Shown in pieces: positions 1-6,725 of a stretch of DNA of 23,013 bases (position 1 is its first letter; the number at the start of each line of letters is the position of its first letter). Where the stretch lies: positions 1 through 23,013 of the forward strand of contig RKRO01000455.1 of the NCBI GenBank assembly GCA_007571355.1, in the 5' to 3' direction. The notes below the pieces were generated by a model. The model saw nothing but the letters and a program-made list of their open reading frames with translations, searched no databases and was not told the DNA's origin. Source of the stretch: Candidatus Poribacteria bacterium. Its GTDB lineage: Bacteria > Poribacteria > WGA-4E > WGA-3G. The position numbers and the translations under genes were made by a program.

Positions 1-1
1 G

Positions 2-133
2 CTTTGGACGATAGGGGTGCTTTCCGGTGTCAACACGCTGGTATGTGCTGCATTCACACCTGTTTGGGCAAACTTAACAACGCATCTCTATACGGAACGA
101 GTAGGGGAACACACACAGCATGCCTCCGTATAA
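2..133 (+). CDS. 3' end of a possible membrane protein gene (partial, cut by window edge)
   Basis: An open frame enters from the left edge and stops with TAA at 131-133. It encodes about 43 residues: a hydrophobic stretch of roughly 25 residues (starting LWTIGVLSG and ending near PVWANL), then a short polar tail ending HTQHASV. That pattern resembles the last transmembrane helix and cytoplasmic tail of a transporter, but the piece is too short to name a family. A hairpin followed by a T-rich run about 45 bases downstream fits the end of a plus-strand gene. The other plus-strand frames look less protein-like. Treat it as a tentative fragment. Confidence 0.3.
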   Translation, partial: LWTIGVLSGVNTLVCAAFTPVWANLTTHLYTERVGEHTQHASV

Positions 134-176
134 TTGGCTATCGACTATCAGCAAAGATGCAAGCGTAACATAACTG

Positions 177-200
177 CCTCACAGTGAGGGTTTTCTTTCC
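177..200 (+). terminator. Possible rho-independent terminator
   Basis: CCTCA at 177-181 pairs with TGAGG at 185-189 around a CAG loop, followed by GTTTTCTTTCCTT. The stem is short, but it is followed on the plus strand by a T-rich run. It would end transcription of the gene fragment that stops at 133. On the minus strand no T-run follows the stem, so it should not terminate the RNase Z-like gene. Confidence 0.4.
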
Positions 201-205
201 TTACG

Positions 206-232
206 GCTGATGGCTGACTGCTGATAGCTATC
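206..232. repeat. Short tandem repeat, about 3.5 copies of a 7-mer GCTGAYN
   Basis: Three consecutive heptamers are visible, GCTGATG, GCTGACT and GCTGATA (206-226), followed by a partial GCTATC. The last unit, GCTGATAG at 220-227, is the exact reverse complement of CTATCAGC at 145-152, so the array could also pair with the upstream spacer. Short intergenic repeats of similar composition recur at other gene borders in this window (1082-1090, 3330-3340, 20696-20703). Confidence 0.55.
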
Positions 233-246
233 TTGATTTCTTAGGA

Positions 247-1068
247 TTAAATGAACAATTTAACGCGGGAGCGTTCTTCTGGCTGTAAGTAGTTATAAAC
301 CTTTTGTCGGATAAGTTCCGGTGTATAGCGACGGGAGAAATGTGTCAGCACAATATGTTCGCTCTCAATATTAGCTAACATCGCGGGTAGCATCTCGAGG
401 TGTAAGTGCATCGTTTTTTTTGCACGTGTCCGATGCTCTGGTAGGATAAACGTGCATTCACAAATCAGCACTTTGCACTGCTTCAACAACGGATGCGCGT
501 CAATGGGGATACTGCGTGTATCTCCGAGGTAAGCAATTAGCGGCAATTGAATTGCCGTTGTAACCTCAACACCGGACTGTTTCAGTGCCGCAATGTCTGG
601 GCCGGACAGATGCTGAAACTCCGGTTTCAGTTTTTTACGCACTTCACAAATCAGATACGACACAGCGGGAACACTGTGGTTGCCGGGTAAAATGTGTGCG
701 ACTAAATTTTGCCGAAACGGGATCACTTCGCCCGCCCGAACGGGTGTGATTTGGTAAGCCCATCCTCTGCCAGTATCTAATGCAGCAATTCTATCGAGGA
801 TGTGCATCAGTTGCTTAGCCCCGCTCCACGGAACATAGATATTTCCTGGCGGTATGCCAGAAAGCCAGCGTTGACTGATATAAACAGGCAATCCGAAATA
901 GTGATCCAAATGGAAATGCGAAATAAAAACATTGCCGACTCCGATGAAATTCATCGGACACCTGCCTAAGTCGAAAACAAGATCAAGTTCTTTCACCCGA
1001 ATATATGTAGCGACGGCAGAGCTGGATTTTCCATCAAGTGTTAAATTATCACAGTGCAATAGTGCCAT
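247..1068 (-). CDS. RNase Z-like metallo-beta-lactamase-fold hydrolase
   Basis: The 273-residue protein has the metal-binding signature of the family: HFHLDH at residues 51-56, a histidine in NHSVPAVSY (H131), GDT at 182-184 and the C-terminal LTHFSRRY block (H243), which is typical of tRNase Z. HLH at 221-223 adds candidate ligands. Known members cut the 3' trailer from tRNA precursors using two zinc ions. This protein is somewhat shorter than bacterial RNase Z of about 300 residues, and the flexible exosite arm is not obvious, so a related phosphodiesterase role is possible. Start is the ATG at 1066-1068; no strong ribosome site is visible. It is divergent from the mtnP gene, with 67 bases between the two starts. 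Family assignment is firm, exact substrate inferred. Confidence 0.8.
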   Translation of the reverse strand: MALLHCDNLTLDGKSSSAVATYIRVKELDLVFDLGRCPMNFIGVGNVFISHFHLDHYFGLPVYISQRWLSGIPPGNIYVPWSGAKQLMHILDRIAALDTGRGWAYQITPVRAGEVIPFRQNLVAHILPGNHSVPAVSYLICEVRKKLKPEFQHLSGPDIAALKQSGVEVTTAIQLPLIAYLGDTRSIPIDAHPLLKQCKVLICECTFILPEHRTRAKKTMHLHLEMLPAMLANIESEHIVLTHFSRRYTPELIRQKVYNYLQPEERSRVKLFI

Positions 1069-1123
1069 ATTGAATAATTGTCAGTTATCAATTGTCAGAA
1101 GAATAAATATCTCACGTCTTATG

Positions 1124-1129
1124 AAAGGA
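1124..1129 (+). promoter_or_regulatory. Ribosome binding site that sets the mtnP start
   Basis: AAAGGA lies six bases before the ATG at 1136. It favours this start over the ATG at 1121 and over a 68-codon upstream extension that would run antisense through the start of the RNase Z-like gene. Confidence 0.7.
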
Positions 1130-1135
1130 CAAAAA

Positions 1136-1993
1136 ATGCGTATCGGAATTATTGGTGGCAGCGGTTTTTATCAGATGGAAGGTTTGACCGATATTGAAAG
1201 AACCGAGGTTGAAACCCCGTTCGGCAAACCGAGCGATGCTTTGATTCTGGGAAATCTTGATGGGCGGCCCATTGTTTTCCTGCCGCGGCACGGTATCGGT
1301 CACCGCTTGCTTCCGTCTGATATTAATGTTCGTGCCAATATATACGCTCTGAAATCGTTAGGTGTCGAATGGCTTATCTCTGTGAGTGCTGTCGGTAGCC
1401 TACGCCAAGATATTGAGCCTCGTCACTTCGTTGTGCCTGATCAACTCTACGATCACACTAAAGACCGGAAATCGACGTTTTTCGGAGAGGGTATCACTGC
1501 CCACGTCAGCCTTGCCCATCCGTTCTGTTCACAACTCAGTACCTTTTTATCTGCCGGTGCTACGGAAGGGGGGGCAGCGGTTCATAAGGGTGGCACCTAC
1601 ATCTGTATGGAAGGCCCGGCGTTTTCAACGCAGGCGGAATCCGAACTCTACCGACATTTCGGCTTTGATATTATCGGGATGACTGCAGCGCCGGAAGCCA
1701 AACTCGCCCGAGAGGCTGAGATCTGTTACGCAGTCCTTGCATGTTCTACCGATTACGATTGTTGGCACCCCGAACATGATAACGTGACAACCGAGATGAT
1801 CCTTGCTAACGTGCGCGCGAATGTAGAAACCTCCAAAAAGGCAGTCCGAGCTACCGTCGCCAAGATCCCAGATGGGCAACGGACCTGCGCGTGTGCGACT
1901 GCGCTGCAATACGCAATCGCCACCCATCCAGATGAGATACCGACTGCCAAACGACACCAACTAAAGTTCTTGTTGGACAAGTACTTGGCGTAA
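1136..1993 (+). CDS. mtnP: S-methyl-5'-thioadenosine phosphorylase
   Basis: The 285-residue product carries the MTAP signatures of the purine nucleoside phosphorylase family 2: GGSGFY at 7-12, PRHG at 50-53, NVRANIYALKSLGVE near 64-78, SAVGSL at 84-89, GGTYICMEGPAFST at 152-165, GMTAAPEAKLAREAEICYA at 181-199 and TDYDCW at 205-210, whose aspartates bind the purine. The enzyme splits methylthioadenosine with phosphate to adenine and methylthioribose-1-phosphate, salvaging the by-product of polyamine synthesis. Length is normal for the family. The start is set by AAAGGA at 1124-1129. Its last 33 bases overlap the 3' end of the convergent aminotransferase gene. Archaeal-type members also accept inosine or adenosine, so strict substrate choice is not proven. 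Confidence 0.93.
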   Translation: MRIGIIGGSGFYQMEGLTDIERTEVETPFGKPSDALILGNLDGRPIVFLPRHGIGHRLLPSDINVRANIYALKSLGVEWLISVSAVGSLRQDIEPRHFVVPDQLYDHTKDRKSTFFGEGITAHVSLAHPFCSQLSTFLSAGATEGGAAVHKGGTYICMEGPAFSTQAESELYRHFGFDIIGMTAAPEAKLAREAEICYAVLACSTDYDCWHPEHDNVTTEMILANVRANVETSKKAVRATVAKIPDGQRTCACATALQYAIATHPDEIPTAKRHQLKFLLDKYLA

Positions 1994-3313
1994 TGTCTCG
2001 AAGATTCTATCTGCCTCCGCTTCGGTTAGAATAAGCGGAGGGGCGATGTAGATAATGTTTTCCGGTTCCTCAACAGCATGACCGATCTTCCCGACAATAA
2101 TTCCTTTTTCTCGGAGTTGCCCGATGATTCGGTTTGTCTTTGCTGTTGCGAGGTGTGTGCCATCGGCTTCAATGAACTCCACGGCGAGCATTAACCCTTT
2201 ACCGCGTACATCGCCAACAACCGGTAGTGTGTGCAGTGTCTCTAACTTTGAGAGCAGATGCGTCCCGACTTTTTCCGCATTTTCCCAGAGGCGTTCTTCT
2301 TGGAGAATCTTCAGGTTCGCGACTCCAGCAGCGCAGGCGACCGGATGCCCGCCATACGTACAGACCTGAGCGAATTCCCTATTTTCATCAATATCTCCGA
2401 GGAACGTGTTGAAAACTTTTGTTGAAGCGACACAAGCACCGAGCGGCAAATACCCACTTGTTAGCCCTTTTGCTAATGTGATGAGATCAGGTTGTACGCC
2501 CCAATGCTCACAGGCAAACATTTTGCCAGTCCGTCCAAATCCCGTAATTACTTCATCAAGTATGAGGAGTAACCCGTAATCGTCACAGATTTGCCGTAAT
2601 TTCGGGAGATATTCGTCGGGCGACACGATCACACCGCCACCGCCGATGATAGGCTCTGCGATAATCCCAATTACGGTTTCGGGGCCTTCCCCTTGAATGA
2701 TCCGTTCAATGTCATCGGCGCACGCGACACTGCAGGTGGAAGCGTCTAAGCCGATTGGACATCGGTAGCAGTAGGGCGGATGCGCATGTGGGAAACCCGG
2801 AACGAGCGGTTCAAATGCCTTCCTTCTGCGTGCCTGCCCTGTCGCAGACATCGCACCGTACGTGAATCCGTGGTAGCCACGATAACGACTGATGATCTTG
2901 TAACGGTTCTGACCCGGATAGGTTTGTCTGCCGTACTGCCTCGTGATTTTGATGGCAGTTTCATTGGCTTCTGAACCGCTGTTACAAAAGTAGACGTGAT
3001 TCAAATCACCTGGAAGGCAAGCGGCAAGCTGCTCCGCTAACATTGTTGCGGGAACGTTAATCTGCGAGTGTGGATAGTAAGGTAATTTCTGTATCTGTTC
3101 ATAGACTGCATCTGCGATCTCTTGCCTGCCATAACCGACATTGACATTCCATAGCGCGGAATAAGCATCTAAGTACTCGTTTCCTTCAGCATCCACAAGC
3201 GTTGTTCCATGTGCCGATTCAAAAACGGCTAATGCTGTTTCCTCAAGGCGTTGATGTTGAAACAAAGGATGCCACACGTGTGCTTTATCGACTTGTCTAT
3301 AATCTTTTTCCAT
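1961..3313 (-). CDS. Class III PLP-dependent aminotransferase (omega-amino acid:pyruvate type)
   Basis: The 450-residue protein is a full-length class III aminotransferase. HVWHP at 12-16 starts the fold, NSGSEAN at 111-117 binds the cofactor phosphate, YHG at 147-149 stacks on the ring, DEVITGFGRTG at 253-263 holds the aspartate that pairs with the ring nitrogen, and K282 in LAKGLTSGYLP is the Schiff-base lysine. TYGGHP at 319-324 completes the phosphate site. The cysteine-rich segment YCYRCPIGLD through CSVAC (181-198) is reminiscent of omega-amino acid or taurine:pyruvate enzymes. Substrate is uncertain (omega-amino acid, diamine or taurine). Start ATG 3311-3313 is preceded by CAGGAA at good spacing. 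It follows argS by 24 bases, suggesting one transcript, and its 3' end overlaps mtnP. Confidence 0.85.
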   Translation of the reverse strand: MEKDYRQVDKAHVWHPLFQHQRLEETALAVFESAHGTTLVDAEGNEYLDAYSALWNVNVGYGRQEIADAVYEQIQKLPYYPHSQINVPATMLAEQLAACLPGDLNHVYFCNSGSEANETAIKITRQYGRQTYPGQNRYKIISRYRGYHGFTYGAMSATGQARRRKAFEPLVPGFPHAHPPYCYRCPIGLDASTCSVACADDIERIIQGEGPETVIGIIAEPIIGGGGVIVSPDEYLPKLRQICDDYGLLLILDEVITGFGRTGKMFACEHWGVQPDLITLAKGLTSGYLPLGACVASTKVFNTFLGDIDENREFAQVCTYGGHPVACAAGVANLKILQEERLWENAEKVGTHLLSKLETLHTLPVVGDVRGKGLMLAVEFIEADGTHLATAKTNRIIGQLREKGIIVGKIGHAVEEPENIIYIAPPLILTEAEADRIFETLRQVLVQQEL

Positions 3314-3337
3314 ATTTTTTCCTGTGAGAGTTATCAG

Positions 3338-5047
3338 TTACATAGCGGCAGGCGCGGAAATGCCTAAAAGCGTTAGTCCATTTTTCAACACTGTTTGCAC
3401 ACTCTGTATTAGGATAAGTCGTGCGTGTGTTTTTTCCATGTCTGCTGGATCCAGAACCCGATGTTGATTGTAGTAGGGATGGAAAATGCCTGACAGTTCA
3501 TGTAGATAGTGTGGTACGCGGTGTGCCTCGCGTGTCTCTGCACTCAGTCGCACGATTGATGGAAATTCGGCTAACTTGCGGATGAGTTCATGTTCCATCA
3601 GTTCGGTCAGGTGTTTGAGCGAGACCTCTTCAACGGGTTTTGATGTGATTCCCTGTTCACTGCCCTGCTCAAAGATACTGCAGCATCGGGCATGCGCGTA
3701 TTGAATATAGAAAACAGGGTTTTCGCTGGCGTGTGTGATTGCCAATTCTATGTTGAAATCGAGGTGGCTGCTGTTCGCGCGCATGAGAAAAAAGTAACGA
3801 GCGACATCCACCGCGAATTGCTCGCCGACAGTTTCTGCCAGTTCGTCAATAAGATTATCAAGGGTCAGAAAATGTCCACTCCGTTTTGACATGTCCTCCC
3901 GTTTACCCGCAGCATCTACGAGGTTCACCTGCTGAATGATAGAAATTTCGAGCCAGTCATCAGGCAAACCGAGGGCTTTCACAAAGTTTTTGAGGCGACT
4001 GATATGGCCTTGGTGATCCGGGCCCAATAGATCAATGACTGTTGTGAAACCTCTATCAAACTTATCACGATGATACGCAGCATCGGGCACAAAATAGGTA
4101 TATTCACCATCCTGCCGGATGACGACGCAGTCTTTATCGTCGCCAAAATCTGTCATCCGAAACCATGTCGCGCCTTCGGCTTCATAGAGGTATCCCTGCT
4201 CTTGAAACAGTTGGATGATTTTCTCCGGCTTTCCGCTCTCACGAATCGCTTTTTCACTGGACCAGACATCAAAATTGACACCGAAACGTTCTAAAGATGC
4301 TTTTTGTTGTCCTAAGATGTGTGCAATCCCTTTGTCTCGGAAGCGTGCTATCCGTTCATCTGTTTTAAGTTCGAGATATTTATCACCGGCTGTCTCGACG
4401 AGCGTTTCTGCGAACTCCCGGATGTATTCACCCTGATACCCGCCTTCTGGAATTTCCAACGCCTCTTCACCAAGTGCTTGTCGGTAGCGGACATCTATGG
4501 ATTCACCGAGCCGTTGAACCTGCCCCCCCGCATCGTTGACATAAAATTCACGGATTGCCTCATAGCCGATAGCATTTAGGAGATTAACAAGCGTGTCTCC
4601 AACGGCTGCGGCGCGTCCGCTAACAATATTAAGAGGTCCCGTCGGGTTGGCACTGACAAACTCTATTTGCACTCGCTTTCCAGCACCTTTGTCGCAGGTG
4701 CCGTAATCCTTCTGCGCCGCAGCAATCGTCTGGAGTGTCTCATAAAGCCAGTTATCGGAGAGCTGGATATTAATGAAACCCGGGCCAGCGATGTCAATTT
4801 GGTGGATAATAGCGTGAGTATCGGAATCTATGTGTTTAACGATTATCTCAGCGATACTCCGCGGTGCCATCCGTGCCTGTTTTGCAAGGCCTAATGCAAC
4901 GGGGGTAGCGATATCGCCGTGTTCAGGCGTTTTGGTGGGTGAGAAGGGAATGGTAGGTACTTCGGATATAGCGAGCTCTCCTGCCGCAACAGCCGCGTGG
5001 ATGGCCCCCTCTATAATATTACAGACTTCTGTTTTAATTGTATCCAT
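3338..5047 (-). CDS. argS: Arginyl-tRNA synthetase
   Basis: The product charges tRNA-Arg. From the ATG at 5045-5047 it is 569 residues, normal for bacterial ArgRS. Visible blocks are the N-terminal tRNA D-loop domain, VSANPTGPL at 131-139, FYVNDAGGQ at 168-176, the DLLGPDHQGH catalytic block at 339-348, DMSKRSG at 385-391 in the KMSK position, and a DALR-type anticodon domain ending near 569 (YAHARCCSI from 450). Oddity: the HIGH motif after GPL reads NIVSGRAAAVGD, with both histidines missing. The frame extends upstream to 5194, but a consensus promoter at 5115-5143 lies inside that extension, and the extra 49 residues look non-homologous, so I chose 5047. The ribosome site is weak. The class III aminotransferase follows 24 bases downstream. 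Confidence 0.93.
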   Translation of the reverse strand: MDTIKTEVCNIIEGAIHAAVAAGELAISEVPTIPFSPTKTPEHGDIATPVALGLAKQARMAPRSIAEIIVKHIDSDTHAIIHQIDIAGPGFINIQLSDNWLYETLQTIAAAQKDYGTCDKGAGKRVQIEFVSANPTGPLNIVSGRAAAVGDTLVNLLNAIGYEAIREFYVNDAGGQVQRLGESIDVRYRQALGEEALEIPEGGYQGEYIREFAETLVETAGDKYLELKTDERIARFRDKGIAHILGQQKASLERFGVNFDVWSSEKAIRESGKPEKIIQLFQEQGYLYEAEGATWFRMTDFGDDKDCVVIRQDGEYTYFVPDAAYHRDKFDRGFTTVIDLLGPDHQGHISRLKNFVKALGLPDDWLEISIIQQVNLVDAAGKREDMSKRSGHFLTLDNLIDELAETVGEQFAVDVARYFFLMRANSSHLDFNIELAITHASENPVFYIQYAHARCCSIFEQGSEQGITSKPVEEVSLKHLTELMEHELIRKLAEFPSIVRLSAETREAHRVPHYLHELSGIFHPYYNQHRVLDPADMEKTHARLILIQSVQTVLKNGLTLLGISAPAAM

Positions 5048-5114
5048 ATCAGCAAAATTGAGATGTGTATTGGTCCGTTTTTTTTGAGATTTACATTTGC
5101 AACAAACAAGTAGA

Positions 5115-5143
5115 ATTATATCACAATCGCGCGCGTATGTCAA
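5115..5143 (-). promoter_or_regulatory. Consensus sigma-70 type promoter for argS
   Basis: On the minus strand TTGACA (plus 5138-5143) is followed by a 17-base spacer and TATAAT (plus 5115-5120), a perfect match to the consensus in both boxes. Transcription would start near 5108, giving a leader of about 60 bases before the argS ATG at 5047. It lies in the 115-base gap after the secreted repeat-protein gene, so argS and the aminotransferase probably have their own transcript. Confidence 0.75.
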
Positions 5144-5162
5144 ATCAGTGCTATTTAGGCGG

Positions 5163-6632
5163 TTACGGAATCCGTTGGATATAGATGTCCTCATCTAAAC
5201 CGCGGGCATCACCCCAGACGACAATTGCAGCGTTAGTGCTTGTGGGAAGGGCTTGCGGTGTGATTTGTGCGTTCGGCGCGCTACAGACAGGGATACCGTT
5301 CATTTGCCATATCGGTTTGCCGTCGGCATCAAGGCGTTGCGCGTAGATTGCATCCTCGGTTGAATCTCCGAAGTCTTCTCGATAATCGAGCCAATAGACG
5401 ATAGCACCCGCATCATCCGTTGGGACAAGTTGCGGGAGCCGTTGAACGCCGCCCTCGGTACAGACAGGGACACCGCTCTTTTCTGCGTCTGAATTTTCGT
5501 CGTGCCAGAGGGCTTCGCCGTTTACGTTGATGCGTTGGGCATAGATGTCGGCAAAGATGTCTCGTTCATCCCACCATGTGACGATGAAACCGCCGTGTCT
5601 GTCGGGGATACAGTCTGGTTGTTGTTGGTTGACACGGAGGTCACAGACAGGAATACCATCCTTTGCCCACAACGCATCGCCTTTCGCGGTGATGTGTTGT
5701 GCGTATAACTGGGCGCGTGTATAAAAGTTTGGATCGTTCCGGTAGTCCGACCAGACAAAGAATACACCTCCGTTTTCATCACTCACTGCGACCGGCGCGC
5801 CTTGGTTACCGATTGCCGTGCAGACCGGAATAGGAGTGTCTTCTGCCCCATCGCCTGAATGCCACATCGGTTTCCCGTCTGCTGAGAGCCGTTGCGCGAA
5901 AATGTTCCAATCCGGCGTGCTGATGTCCCACCAAGCAAAAATAGCACCGCCTTCGCCATCGGCAACGAGCACTGGATCATATTGATCGCCTTCACCCCGG
6001 TAGACCGGGACTCCGTTGGCTTCCCACAACGATTTTCCGCTTGCGTCAATCCTTTGCGCATAAATATCTTGGTTTTCGTTTCGCCAGTCCTCCCACACAA
6101 CAATTACGCCGCCTTTACCGTCCGCAATAACGTGCAGATCGTCCTGTAACGTCGGATGTGTACAGACCGGGACCCCTTCAGGATTCCACAGTTTATTGCC
6201 GTTTGCATCAATGCGTTGGACATAACTATCCTGGTTCCCGTGCCGCGTGTCGCCCCATACGAGAATAGCACCGCCTACTGTATCGCTAACAATCAGGGGC
6301 CAACTCTGTGATGAAGGTAAATCACAAATTGGGATCCCGTTGGCGTTCCAGTGCATATCCGCTGTAGCACTGACGCGCTGTGCGAAAACGTCACGATTCG
6401 CATGCCGCGCGTCGCTCCAAGCGACAATCGCACCGCCTTCGCCATCAGTAATGAGGACGGGGAACCGTTGTTCATTCTCTGCTGTGCATAAGGGAAGGTT
6501 CTCTATTGCCGAAGATGACCATTCCGCATCCGCGGATGCGATTACAATAAACACAGAAAGGGGAATGAGAGCAAAGTATATTGAGGATTGCTGGAAAGCG
6601 TTACGGATTGAAATATTTTTGAAATGCCACAC
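5163..6632 (-). CDS. Secreted eight-repeat protein, predicted beta-propeller
   Basis: The 489-residue protein starts with a signal peptide: basic N-terminus, hydrophobic core near 18-32 and a likely cut after ADA36. The mature part is eight repeats of about 45-62 residues with the pattern (I/V)PVC ... Q..P ... DG.GGAI..W.D.R ... DIYAQRI...G...W. The eighth copy lacks the final G...W strand, while the mature N-terminus (EWSSSAIENLPLC) supplies just that piece, the usual ring closure of a propeller. Seven of the eight repeats have cysteine after (I/V)PV; the fourth has tyrosine. No enzyme motif is visible, so binding or a surface structural role is inferred. The start is GTG with AAAGGAGG seven bases upstream. 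It is 93 bases after the NYN gene on the same strand. Function unknown. Confidence 0.8.
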   Translation of the reverse strand: MWHFKNISIRNAFQQSSIYFALIPLSVFIVIASADAEWSSSAIENLPLCTAENEQRFPVLITDGEGGAIVAWSDARHANRDVFAQRVSATADMHWNANGIPICDLPSSQSWPLIVSDTVGGAILVWGDTRHGNQDSYVQRIDANGNKLWNPEGVPVCTHPTLQDDLHVIADGKGGVIVVWEDWRNENQDIYAQRIDASGKSLWEANGVPVYRGEGDQYDPVLVADGEGGAIFAWWDISTPDWNIFAQRLSADGKPMWHSGDGAEDTPIPVCTAIGNQGAPVAVSDENGGVFFVWSDYRNDPNFYTRAQLYAQHITAKGDALWAKDGIPVCDLRVNQQQPDCIPDRHGGFIVTWWDERDIFADIYAQRINVNGEALWHDENSDAEKSGVPVCTEGGVQRLPQLVPTDDAGAIVYWLDYREDFGDSTEDAIYAQRLDADGKPIWQMNGIPVCSAPNAQITPQALPTSTNAAIVVWGDARGLDEDIYIQRIP

Positions 6633-6639
6633 GGGTACG

Positions 6640-6647
6640 CCTCCTTT
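6640..6647 (-). promoter_or_regulatory. Strong ribosome binding site before a GTG start
   Basis: AAAGGAGG on the minus strand lies seven bases before the GTG at 6630-6632. It is the best Shine-Dalgarno match I noticed among the starts in this window and fixes the GTG as the start of the secreted repeat protein, which places the signal peptide at the N-terminus. Confidence 0.75.
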
Positions 6648-6725
6648 ACCAACAGCGCAACATATACGCTAAGGTGCGTAATTACCCCCATAGGAACAGT
6701 CTGAGTTTTCAAGGATCAGGTAAGT

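Noticed and set aside
1078..1109. Possible mtnP promoter (TTGTCA with an AT-rich stretch)
   Set aside because: The spacer to any -10-like hexamer is 20 bases or only 10, and TTGTCA belongs to the short repeat ATTGTCAG-TTATCA-ATTGTCAG.
932..1135. N-terminal extension of the mtnP frame by 68 codons
   Set aside because: It runs antisense through the RNase Z-like start, shows no family similarity, and a good ribosome site precedes the ATG at 1136.
2718..2772. Cysteine cluster in the class III aminotransferase as a new metal site
   Set aside because: As I recall, related omega-amino acid aminotransferases carry a similar Cys-rich segment, so it is probably a family trait.
5048..5194. Upstream extension of the argS frame, overlapping the secreted repeat-protein gene
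   Set aside because: It contains a consensus promoter and a cysteine/lysine-rich sequence not found in ArgRS; the 5047 start gives the normal length.
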